Shown here in pieces: positions 17,374-25,410 of a DNA stretch of 62,183 nucleotides. The notes under the pieces were generated by a model. That model had not been told where the DNA came from. It saw only the letters and a program-made list of their open reading frames with translations, and did no database searches. Numbering within the stretch: position 1 is the stretch's first letter; each line of letters opens with the position of its first letter. The translations under genes were made by a program, and so were the position numbers. Source of the stretch: Bacillota bacterium (GTDB lineage Bacteria; Bacillota; Sulfobacillia; JAUYEG01); contig JAUYEG010000139.1 in NCBI GenBank assembly GCA_030691505.1, positions 1-62,183 on the forward strand, written 5' to 3'.

Positions 17374-18402
17374 CTACGGTACCAAGATCACCTTGCCGCA
17401 CTGCCCGCTGTGCATGAGCTCGAAGCCCTTCGCAAACTCCTCCAGCGGAAACCTGTGCGTGATCACCGGCGCCAGGTCAACACGTCCGCCGCGCAGCAGG
17501 GCCGTCGCCTTGTACCAGGTGTCGTACATCCTGCGGCCGGCGATGCCGTACACGGTGGCGCCCTTGAAGACGATGCCGTTGGTCACGTCGAGCTCTACCG
17601 GCTTGGCCGGCAGCCCGAGCAGCCCGGCCCATCCCCCAAACCGCAGCGCCGCGAAGCCCTGCCGCAGCGCGGACGGGGCGCCCGAGAACTCCAGGAAAAC
17701 GTCCACGCCGTCACCGCCGGTCGCATCCCGCAGGGCAGCGACCGGGTCCTGCTCCATGGCGTTGATCGTCATCGTCGCGCCCATCTTGCGGGCGAGGTCC
17801 AGCCGGTAGGGGTTGATGTCGACAGCCAGGACCCTCTCCGCCCCGCACGACAGGGCTACGGCGACGGCGATTACCCCGATGGGGCCGCAGCCAAAGAGGG
17901 CAACTGTCTTGCCGACGATGTCGCCGGCCAGCGTGGTGTGGACCGCGTTGCCCATCGGCTCCTGGAGGGAGGCCCAGTCGGCCGGGATGGACGTGTCCGT
18001 CGGCCACAGGTTGGCCGCGGGCACCGACACGTACTCGGCGAAAACCCCGTCAATGTCCACCCCGAGAATGGCCAGGTTCTGGCAGATGTGCGCGTTGCCG
18101 GTCCTGCAGAGGTAGCACTTGTCGCAGACAACATGGGTTTCGGCCGAAACGAAATCGCCGACCTTGACCTGCGTCACGCCGGCACCCACCTCGACGACGG
18201 CGCCGGCCATCTCATGCCCGAAGATCATCGGCGGCTTGATGCGGCCCTGGGCCCACTCGTTCCACTCGTAGATGTGCAGGTCCGTGCCGCAGATGCTCGC
18301 GGCCTGCACCTTTACCAGCGCGTCACGCGGACCGGGGACTGGCACCGGTGCCTGGATCAGCTCCGCCCCCGTTCTTGCAGCGGTCTTTGCCAACGCTCTC
18401 AT
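17374..18402 (-). CDS. tdh: L-threonine 3-dehydrogenase (zinc-dependent)
   Basis: A 342-residue protein, the same length as E. coli Tdh. It oxidises threonine to 2-amino-3-ketobutyrate with NAD. It has the catalytic zinc ligands C38 and H63-E64 (ASICGTDLHIYEW; FGHEMAG), the four structural-zinc cysteines C93, C96, C99 and C107, the NAD loop FGCGPIGVIA and the Tdh-typical WAQGRIKPP and DITNG-like (DVTNGIVFKG) segments. The frame is open upstream to 18510, but the Tdh N-terminus MRALAK fixes the start at 18402. The partner glycine C-acetyltransferase gene is not in the window. The gene lies downstream of two M20 hydrolases on the same strand. Confidence 0.93.
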   Translation of the reverse strand: MRALAKTAARTGAELIQAPVPVPGPRDALVKVQAASICGTDLHIYEWNEWAQGRIKPPMIFGHEMAGAVVEVGAGVTQVKVGDFVSAETHVVCDKCYLCRTGNAHICQNLAILGVDIDGVFAEYVSVPAANLWPTDTSIPADWASLQEPMGNAVHTTLAGDIVGKTVALFGCGPIGVIAVAVALSCGAERVLAVDINPYRLDLARKMGATMTINAMEQDPVAALRDATGGDGVDVFLEFSGAPSALRQGFAALRFGGWAGLLGLPAKPVELDVTNGIVFKGATVYGIAGRRMYDTWYKATALLRGGRVDLAPVITHRFPLEEFAKGFELMHSGQCGKVILVP

Positions 18403-18528
18403 GCTCTTGCCGGTTGTAATCAACGCGTTGATGCGCCTCCTCAAGAAAGCGGCCGGATGCCGAACCCGATGCTGCGCGTCCCGGCCCGCTGTGCACGGTG
18501 GTACCGCCACCGCTATCCCTCTGTCCCT

Positions 18529-19839
18529 TTACCCCAGCAGGTCCTGCCACAACTTAAGATACGTTTCCTTGGTGAGCAAGGGTTTGAACGTCCGCTTGAT
18601 CTCCCTGGCCTCGGCGGCGCCGTCCCAGAGCAGGTCAATAACTGTCATCGCCATCACCTGGGCGGTGGCGACGTAGGTCAGTTGTTTGTCCTCGATCTGG
18701 TAGTCCTCCGAGTGGCCGCGGCCGACCACCCCGCCGACGCGCGGGTGGATGCTCGGCATGATGTGGGCGATGTCGCCCATGTCGGTCGACCCGGTGGTGT
18801 GGTCGCCGATGCTGACCGTTCCGGCGCCGAGCAGCCCCTCGGCATTGGCCTGGTACAGCGCGTCCATCCGCGGCTCCGAGAAGCGGGGCAGGTACCCCGG
18901 AAGCGTTTCGATTTCAACCTCGGCGCCTACCGCCATGGCGCCGGCCTGCAGCGCGCGGTCCACCTTGCGCGCCGCGTCAACCACGGCCTCCATCCGCTTG
19001 CCGCGCACGTAGGTCTCCATGCGCACGTCGGCCGGGATGATGTTGACCAGGTCGCCGCCCTTGGTGATGATCGGGTGGATACGGATGGTGTCGTCGTCCT
19101 TGAGCGTTTCCCGGTTGGCGTGGATGCCCATCAGCCCGAGCATGGCGGCATTGAGGGCGTTGATCCCGTCGTGCGGGGCGCCGCCGGCGTGCGCCTCCTT
19201 GCCCTTGTAGCGGATGAACTTGCCGACAAACCCGTTGTTGCTGCCGCCGACGCTCATCTTGTACCCCGGCATGGGGCCGGCGTGGACCATCATCGCCAGG
19301 TCCACGTCGTCCAGCGCGCCCTCGACGATAAACTGCTGCTTGCCTCCGAGGAACTGGATCTTGCCCTGCTGGCGCAGCTTGCTGCGGTACTCGATCTCCA
19401 CGTACTCCTCGGCCGGAACGCCGATGAGGACCACGTCGCCGCCAAGGTACTGCATCGCCCCGGCGTCAACCAGCCCCATGCCCACGCCGACCATGGAGGC
19501 CGCCTGGGCGTTGTGCCCGCACGAGTGCGCCGCCCCCGTTTGGGGATCGGCCTGGGGGTGTCCAGGGCACAGCACCGAGTCGAGCTCACCCATGACGCAC
19601 GTGGTGATGTCGCTGGCCCTGCCCTGCAGGCGGGCCTTGAGCCCGGTGATGGCGATGTCCTTCTGGTACGAAAGACCCAGCTCGCGGAACTTCTCCTCAA
19701 CCTTGCCCGAGGTGCGGAACTCCTTGTAGCCCAGCTCGGGATGCGCAAAGATGTCCTCGCCGAGGGCGATGATCTCCGCGCCGCGCGCGGCGATGGCCGC
19801 GCTGACCTTTTGCTTCAGTTCGTCCTTGGTCAAGCGCAT
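18529..19839 (-). CDS. M20 family amidohydrolase (AbgB/p-aminobenzoyl-glutamate hydrolase-like), copy 1
   Basis: A 436-residue M20 peptidase/amidohydrolase. Metal-site features are IFAHPELGYKEF, then HSCGHNAQA, and VPAEEYVEIEYR; the central dimerisation domain contains the substrate-contacting EAHAGGAPHDGINALNAA region, and a GDHTTGSTDMGD segment supplies later ligands. The long N-terminal and VPAEEYVE features resemble AbgB-type enzymes that cleave amide bonds of acyl-amino acids. It is the downstream member of a tandem pair with the next gene. The start ATG has GGGAGGG upstream. Central regions of the two copies are almost identical while both ends differ. Confidence 0.88.
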   Translation of the reverse strand: MRLTKDELKQKVSAAIAARGAEIIALGEDIFAHPELGYKEFRTSGKVEEKFRELGLSYQKDIAITGLKARLQGRASDITTCVMGELDSVLCPGHPQADPQTGAAHSCGHNAQAASMVGVGMGLVDAGAMQYLGGDVVLIGVPAEEYVEIEYRSKLRQQGKIQFLGGKQQFIVEGALDDVDLAMMVHAGPMPGYKMSVGGSNNGFVGKFIRYKGKEAHAGGAPHDGINALNAAMLGLMGIHANRETLKDDDTIRIHPIITKGGDLVNIIPADVRMETYVRGKRMEAVVDAARKVDRALQAGAMAVGAEVEIETLPGYLPRFSEPRMDALYQANAEGLLGAGTVSIGDHTTGSTDMGDIAHIMPSIHPRVGGVVGRGHSEDYQIEDKQLTYVATAQVMAMTVIDLLWDGAAEAREIKRTFKPLLTKETYLKLWQDLLG

Positions 19840-19850
19840 TTCCCTCCCAA

Positions 19851-19892
19851 GATACGGTTTCGAGATACGCTTCGGGATACGTCTCGGATACG
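19851..19892. repeat. Four spaced copies of GATACG between the two M20 genes
   Basis: GATACG (CGTATC on the coding strand) starts at 19851, 19864, 19876 and 19887, with steps of 13, 12 and 11 bp, directly upstream of the second hydrolase. It is about one helical turn per copy, as seen in some regulator sites, or it may be an eroded slippage repeat. Confidence 0.55.
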
Positions 19893-19899
19893 GACTCGA

Positions 19900-21228
19900 C
19901 TACTCGCTGAAGAAACTCTCCCACATGGAAAGGTAGGCGTCCTTTGTGAAGTTGGGCCTATAGGTCTTGACGAGTGCCTGGGCCTCGGCCGCGTCGCCGG
20001 CGAGCAGGTCGATCGCGGTCGCGGCGAGCAGCTTGGCCTGCACGACGTAGGCAAGGTGCTGGTCAACCATCGTAAAGCTCTTGGAGTGAAAGATCCCGCC
20101 CGCCCCGGCGACCGACGGCTGGATGCCGGGCATGATCTGGGTCAAGTCGCCCATGTCCGTCGAGCCGGTGCCGTGGCCGCCCTCTTTCACGGCATCCTCG
20201 CCGACTTCGACGACGGCGTTGGCCCGGAACAGCTCGGTCATCCGCTGCTCGCTGAGCTGCGGCATGTAGCCGGGAATCTCCTCGATTTCGACTTCGGCGC
20301 CCACGGCCATCGCCCCCGCCCTCAAGGCGCGGTTGACCTTGCGGGAGGCGTCCAGCACGGCCTCCATGCGCTTGCCGCGCACGTAGGTCTCCATGCGCAC
20401 ATCCGCGGGGATGATGTTGACCAGGTCGCCGCCCCTGGTGACGATCGGGTGGATCCTGATCGTGTCGTCGTCCTTGAGGGTCTCACGGTTGGCGTGGATG
20501 CCCATCAGGCCGAGCATGGCGGCATTGAGGGCGTTGATCCCGTCGTGCGGCGCACCTCCGGCATGGGCCTCCTTGCCCTTGTAGCGGATGAACTTGCCGA
20601 CGAAACCGTTGCTGCTTCCCCCGGTGACGACCTTCTTGCCGTCCTGCTCCGCGCCCATGTGGACCATCATCGCCAGATCCACGTCGTCCATCTCGCCGAG
20701 CGCGATGAACTCCTGCTTGCCGCCCAGGAAGCTGATCTTGCCCTCGCGGCGCAGCTTGGCGCGGTACTCGATTTCCACGTATTCCTCCGCGGGCACGGCG
20801 ATGAGCACGATATCGCCGCCGAGCGACGGCATGACGCCCGCGTCCACGAGGCCCATCGCCACGCCGACCAGGGCTGCGATCTGGCCGTGGTGTCCGCAGG
20901 AGTGCGCCGCCCCGGTCTGGGGGTCGGCGTGCGGGTGCTCGGGGCAGAGGACGGAGTCGAGCTCGCCCATGACGGCCAGCCTGACGTTGCTCTTGCCGCC
21001 GCCCAGGACGCTCTTGACGCCCGTGATGCCGATGCCGCCGCGGTACGGGATGCCAAGCTGGGCGAAATGCCGCTGGACAATCTCGGCGGTACGGAACTCC
21101 TTGTAGCCGAGCTCCGGGTGGGCGAAGATGTCGTCGCCGATCGCGATGATCTCCTCGCTCCGACGTTCGATGGCTTCGAGCACTTTCTGCTTGAGCACGC
21201 TGCGTTCAGCGTCCGTTATGCTTGCCAC
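19900..21228 (-). CDS. M20 family amidohydrolase (AbgB-like), copy 2
   Basis: A 442-residue paralogue of the neighbouring hydrolase with the same metal-site motifs (IFAHPELGYKEF, HSCGHHGQ, VPAEEYVEIEYR, GHGTGSTDMGD). A block of over 50 residues around KGKEAHAGGAPHDGINALN is identical in the two proteins and the underlying DNA is nearly identical, whereas the N- and C-termini have drifted. That points to a tandem duplication with later gene conversion. The GTG start has GAGGAG 9 nt upstream. Substrate is unknown; specialisation of the two copies for different acyl-amino acids is plausible. Confidence 0.88.
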   Translation of the reverse strand: MASITDAERSVLKQKVLEAIERRSEEIIAIGDDIFAHPELGYKEFRTAEIVQRHFAQLGIPYRGGIGITGVKSVLGGGKSNVRLAVMGELDSVLCPEHPHADPQTGAAHSCGHHGQIAALVGVAMGLVDAGVMPSLGGDIVLIAVPAEEYVEIEYRAKLRREGKISFLGGKQEFIALGEMDDVDLAMMVHMGAEQDGKKVVTGGSSNGFVGKFIRYKGKEAHAGGAPHDGINALNAAMLGLMGIHANRETLKDDDTIRIHPIVTRGGDLVNIIPADVRMETYVRGKRMEAVLDASRKVNRALRAGAMAVGAEVEIEEIPGYMPQLSEQRMTELFRANAVVEVGEDAVKEGGHGTGSTDMGDLTQIMPGIQPSVAGAGGIFHSKSFTMVDQHLAYVVQAKLLAATAIDLLAGDAAEAQALVKTYRPNFTKDAYLSMWESFFSE

Positions 21229-21434
21229 GTGCGCTCACTCCTCTGGGTAGATTGCGCAAATGCGGCCGGCGCTGTTTTGCGTCTCGCCACATGCGCCGGG
21301 CCTGGAAGTCCAATTTGTTGTACACCCAACGTAGCTGCTTCTCCTGCAATTCCGCGTGCCCTCTTTTGTCCCGCCGAACGTCCTTAACACGAAAGTGTCA
21401 AGGATTTTGCCTGGTAGGCGGCGAATCAGCGATC

Positions 21435-22988
21435 ATGGCCGCCAACGACCGGACCGACGTTGCCCGGCCGAGCCCCGGCGGGCTCGGCCGCACCCCGAGA
21501 GGGAAGGCGGGGATGGTCGGAGATCCCTACCTTCACCTGGGATTGCTCGCGCTGGTTGGCTGCGTGCTCTTAATGGTTACGGAGTTCGCCGCAACCTCTA
21601 TCTGGCTGCCCCGCCATGCTGGACTGCAGGCCGACCAGCCACTTCCCCAGGCCGTCAGCGGCATAGCCCTCCTTGGCCAGACCGATCCCGGTCTCCCGAT
21701 GACGCTGTCGGAAGCCATTCGGGCCGCCGCACTTCAGCGCAAGATGCTCGCCGCGGCGGTGACGGAGGCCGCCGGCGAACGCGGCGACGCGACCCTGGCG
21801 GCCGGGTCGCCCGGGGCGGCCGAAGGAACGGAGCGCGGGACCGAGCCGGCCTCCCTCGCATCCTCCGAGAAAGCCGACCTCCCGGCGGAGGGACAGCCCC
21901 CTCAACCGCCGATGGCCGTATGGCGCCAGGCTGCGCTGTGGACGGCCGGCATGATCGTCGTCCAACCGAGCACCCTGAAGGAAGACGACGGGCCGCGCTA
22001 CCCGCTGCGTGAGGAATATGAATGGCTTGAGCGCTGCCGTCTTCCGTCCGGAGCGCTGTCAATGGCCCCTGGTGACCGCCGGATAAACCCGTACTTTGCC
22101 AACGCCGCCGCCATGGCCCTGCTTCATTGGAACTCGGACGCGGTCCGCGACTGGATCGTCTGGTATCTGACCCACATGAACGAGGTCGACCGGTTTGGGC
22201 TGCGGGGAACCGTGTACGATCACCAATGGGGGGCCAGCGGCGTCGAGAACTCCATGGACGACTACGACTCCGCCGACAGCTACGCCGCGACCTTCCTCAC
22301 GCTGGTAGCCCGGTATTTCTTCACCACGGGTGACGCGGGCCTGGTCCTGCAGCATCTAGAGAAGCTGGAGACCGTCGCGGGCGTGTGCCTCGCCTTGCAG
22401 GATGAGGACGGCCTGACCTGGGCCAACGCGGACAGGCGCTTCAAATTCCTTATGGATAACTCTGAAGTCTACCGCGGCCTTGCAGACTGGGCTGAGGTCC
22501 TTCGAACGCTCGGGCTCTGGCAGCAGGGCGACGTTTGGGCCGCCGTGGCCGAGAGCGTCCGCCTGGCCGTCGACCGGGAACTCTGGGTTGAAAGCCGCGG
22601 GGCCTACACCTGGGCCAAGACGCCTTTCGGCCAGCGCGCCATCAGGCGGCGGTGGTACCCCGACACGGCGGCCCAGCTCTATCCCATCCTGCACGGACTG
22701 ATCGACCCCGACGGGCCGCGCGCCAAATCGCTCATCGCCATGGTCAACAGCTCCTACCCGGGCTGGCCCTGGCTCGCCACGGGGGACCAGTTCCCCTGGG
22801 CCGTCATCGCCTACGTCAACGCAGTCGCCGGGGACCGGGACATGTCACTGCGGTTCGTGGACTCCGTGTGGGAGAGCCACCTATCATCGGGCCGGCCGTG
22901 GCCATGGTACAACATGGAGGCGGCCTATCTGGTGTTCACTGTGCTCGAATTGACGGACGCGGGGTCCGCCGTCCCGCCCAGACGCTAG
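21435..22988 (+). CDS. Membrane-anchored six-hairpin (alpha/alpha-barrel) glycosidase-like protein
   Basis: About 517 residues. One membrane helix near residues 33-53 (LLALVGCVLLMVTEFAATSIW) places the rest outside the cell. After a variable Ala/Gly/Glu linker comes an alpha/alpha-toroid-like catalytic region with aromatic, acidic helices: INPYFANAAAMALLHW, ENSMDDYDSADSYAATF, GLTWANADRRFKFLMDN and TGDQFPWAVIAYVNA. This is the look of six-hairpin glycosidases, in which Asp/Glu residues act as acid and base. No exact GH family could be assigned. The start is uncertain: the ATG at 21435 has only a weak ribosome site and a later Met is possible. Confidence 0.65.
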   Translation: MAANDRTDVARPSPGGLGRTPRGKAGMVGDPYLHLGLLALVGCVLLMVTEFAATSIWLPRHAGLQADQPLPQAVSGIALLGQTDPGLPMTLSEAIRAAALQRKMLAAAVTEAAGERGDATLAAGSPGAAEGTERGTEPASLASSEKADLPAEGQPPQPPMAVWRQAALWTAGMIVVQPSTLKEDDGPRYPLREEYEWLERCRLPSGALSMAPGDRRINPYFANAAAMALLHWNSDAVRDWIVWYLTHMNEVDRFGLRGTVYDHQWGASGVENSMDDYDSADSYAATFLTLVARYFFTTGDAGLVLQHLEKLETVAGVCLALQDEDGLTWANADRRFKFLMDNSEVYRGLADWAEVLRTLGLWQQGDVWAAVAESVRLAVDRELWVESRGAYTWAKTPFGQRAIRRRWYPDTAAQLYPILHGLIDPDGPRAKSLIAMVNSSYPGWPWLATGDQFPWAVIAYVNAVAGDRDMSLRFVDSVWESHLSSGRPWPWYNMEAAYLVFTVLELTDAGSAVPPRR

Positions 22989-23002
22989 ACGCAGACCCAC
23001 CT

Positions 23003-25117
23003 CTACTTTCTCCTGAGCTTGCGTAACCATCCGGGTATCGTCGTGGGCGTGTTGGGCGCCGGCTGTGCGGGCTTGGTCGGCTGCGCGGGCTTGGTCTGGG
23101 TCGGCGGACGCAGCCCGAAGACGTTCTCCCAGTGAAACAGGCCGCAGTACTCGGCGGGAACCTTTTTAGCCAAGAACAGATCCGAGCCGCCTTGACAGGA
23201 CCAGTTGGCCAGGCGGCCGGTGGCCCGGCAGACGTGGGCGGTCACGACCTCCGCCGGGCGAGCGAAGTCGCGTTTCGCCGTCGCCGGAAGCCCTTTTTCG
23301 AGCGTGTCGCGCCATACGGGTCCCGCCAGGGCGGCGCCCCCGCCGCTGAGCTCCGCATTGTCGTCAAACCCGACCCAGACGACCATCGCGAGGTCCGGCG
23401 TGTAGCCGGCAAACCAGGCGTCCCGCGACCCCTCGGTCGAACCCGTCTTGGCCGCGGCCGGCCTCGTCAGGCGGGACCCAATGCGCGCGCCGGTGCCGCC
23501 CGTCTGGAGCACACCTTTGAGCATGTCCGTCACGATGTAGGCCGCGCCCGCGCTCATGGCCCGCTGGGCGTCGGGCTGGTGCTGCTCGATCGTCCGGCCG
23601 TCGGGGCCGACAACCCGGAGCACGGCGACAGGCTGCTGATACGTCCCGCCGGCAGCCAGGGTCGCATACACTGAGCTCAACTCCAACGGGCTTACTTCGT
23701 AGCATCCCAGCGCGAGGGACGGCGTAGGGGCCAGGGGGCTGACGATGCCGGAGCGCCGGGCCAGGTCGACGACCCGGGCCGCGCCCACCGTCTGCAGCCA
23801 GGCGACGGCCGATACGTTGCATGACTCGGCCAGAGCCTGACGCATCGTCAGGTCGCCCCCATGATATGGGTTGGAGCCGTGGTCCCGGGGGGTGTAGGGC
23901 TCGGCCGCGCCGAGGGCGGCGAAGTCGCGCCGCGTGCAGGTCTGGGTGCTGAGCGGGTAGTAACCATCCTCAATCGCGAGGGCGTATATCAGCGGTTTGA
24001 TCGTCGACCCCGGCTGCCGCCGCGCGTCGGTCGCCCTGTTAAACTGCGACTCGGCGTAGTTGCGCCCGCCGACCATGGCCTTGATGTATCCGGTTCCCGG
24101 GTCCACGGCCACCAGGGCGACCTGAGGCTGGGCGCCGTTGCCCGCGCCGGTCGAAGACGCCGCGAGATTCGCGGCCACCGCGGCCTCCGCGGCCAGCTGC
24201 AATGGGGGGTCGAGTGTCGTGTAGATCTGGTAGTTGCGCCGGTACAGATCCTCGGCCAGCTCGGGGTGGCTGGCGATCAGCTGCGCCACGCAGTACTGGA
24301 CGAAATACGACGCCTCGCGCCGGGGCCGCAGCCCGGCCACCACAAGCGGGGCGCCGACCGCCTCGTCCGCCTCCGCCGCGGTAAGGCGGCCCGCCTGCAC
24401 CATCTTGCGCAATGCCAGTTCGCGCCGCTTGAGCGCCAGCTCGGGCTGCCTATACGGGGAGTACGTCTCCGGCGACTGCAGCAGGCCGGCAAGCATGGCG
24501 GCGTCGGCCAGGCTGAGGTCTTTCGCGTCGCAACCAAAGTAAGTGCGCGCAGCTTCCTGCACGCCATAGACCCCGTGTCCCCAGTACACCTCGTTCAAAT
24601 AGGACTCAAGAATCCACTCCTTGCTCCGGTGTACCTCAATGCGCAGGGCCCACAGTACCTCAGCCAACTTCCGGCGCATCGTCCGGTCCGCGCTGAGGTA
24701 GTGGTTTCGGGCCAGCTGCTGGGTTATCGTGCTGAAGCCGGAGACAATCCGGCCCTGCTGGACCGCTTGCAGGACGGCACGGACGACGGCGCCGGGGTTC
24801 ACGCCACGGTGCGAGAAAAAATACCGGTCCTCAAACGCGAGCACCGCGTTGACCAGATGAGGTGAGATTTCCGAGAGCGGCGCAAGCGTCCTGTCCTCGG
24901 TGAAGAGCCGGCCTATCCGCTCACCGTCGACCGCAAATACGTCCGAGCCCTCGGGCATGGCCGCCGGAGGCAGCGGCCAGGCCAGAAAGACCACGAGGCT
25001 GAGCGCAACGGCTGCCGCGCAGGACCATACGCACCAGATGGCGAGCTTCCGCCGCGCCGGAAGCCTGACGGCCAGGTGGCGCGCTCTATTCACAACTGCT
25101 GCCATCGCCCTGGACAA
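23003..25117 (-). CDS. Class A bifunctional penicillin-binding protein (PBP1A-type)
   Basis: A 704-residue membrane-anchored peptidoglycan polymerase. A single TM helix lies at about 24-47. The GT51 glycosyltransferase domain has its catalytic Glu in AFEDRYFFSHRGV (E96) and the QQLARNHYL and YLNEVYWG motifs. The transpeptidase domain has S371-T-I-K374, S431-C-N433 and K556-T-G-S. Two Cys pairs and a Pro-rich KPAQP repeat tail follow. The TTG start is supported by AGGAGG 10 nt upstream. The gene stands alone between the glycosidase-like gene (convergent) and the export operon (divergent). Confidence 0.94.
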   Translation of the reverse strand: MSRAMAAVVNRARHLAVRLPARRKLAIWCVWSCAAAVALSLVVFLAWPLPPAAMPEGSDVFAVDGERIGRLFTEDRTLAPLSEISPHLVNAVLAFEDRYFFSHRGVNPGAVVRAVLQAVQQGRIVSGFSTITQQLARNHYLSADRTMRRKLAEVLWALRIEVHRSKEWILESYLNEVYWGHGVYGVQEAARTYFGCDAKDLSLADAAMLAGLLQSPETYSPYRQPELALKRRELALRKMVQAGRLTAAEADEAVGAPLVVAGLRPRREASYFVQYCVAQLIASHPELAEDLYRRNYQIYTTLDPPLQLAAEAAVAANLAASSTGAGNGAQPQVALVAVDPGTGYIKAMVGGRNYAESQFNRATDARRQPGSTIKPLIYALAIEDGYYPLSTQTCTRRDFAALGAAEPYTPRDHGSNPYHGGDLTMRQALAESCNVSAVAWLQTVGAARVVDLARRSGIVSPLAPTPSLALGCYEVSPLELSSVYATLAAGGTYQQPVAVLRVVGPDGRTIEQHQPDAQRAMSAGAAYIVTDMLKGVLQTGGTGARIGSRLTRPAAAKTGSTEGSRDAWFAGYTPDLAMVVWVGFDDNAELSGGGAALAGPVWRDTLEKGLPATAKRDFARPAEVVTAHVCRATGRLANWSCQGGSDLFLAKKVPAEYCGLFHWENVFGLRPPTQTKPAQPTKPAQPAPNTPTTIPGWLRKLRRK

Positions 25118-25282
25118 ATCCTGGATCCCTCCTGCGCGGCATCTTCCCTATGTGCCGGCTCCCGTGCCGAAGCGGGCCCCTCTAAGGTTCTTTACCAGGC
25201 AATTCGCGAACGGAACGGTTTTTCCGTCTTGGTTTTTCTGGTAGATCGACCTGCGGCCCGGGCCGGCCGGGCTCGGGGGTCA

Positions 25283-25310
25283 TTGCTTTTGTTCATAAAC
25301 AGTTTACAGT
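25283..25310 (+). promoter_or_regulatory. Predicted sigma-A promoter for the export operon
   Basis: TTGCTT and TACAGT are separated by 16 bp in an AT-rich patch that stands out from the GC-rich surroundings, about 100 bp upstream of the adaptor gene. The -35 box matches the consensus at 4 of 6 positions and so does the -10 box. Confidence 0.4.
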
Positions 25311-25410
25311 AGGCAGCACACGGAGCAAATCGCGCTGCAGGTATCTGGTCTTTCGGGGTCAAATCCATTCGGTCGCCGTGTGCAGCGGCAAGCGGGGGGG
25401 GAACCTTTCC

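Noticed and set aside
17410-21387. A 1325-residue open frame on the plus strand across tdh and the two M20 genes
   Set aside because: It is antisense to three clear genes and open only because of their GC-rich third positions. It has no ribosome site or domain, and its two repeated parts mirror the duplicated M20 genes.
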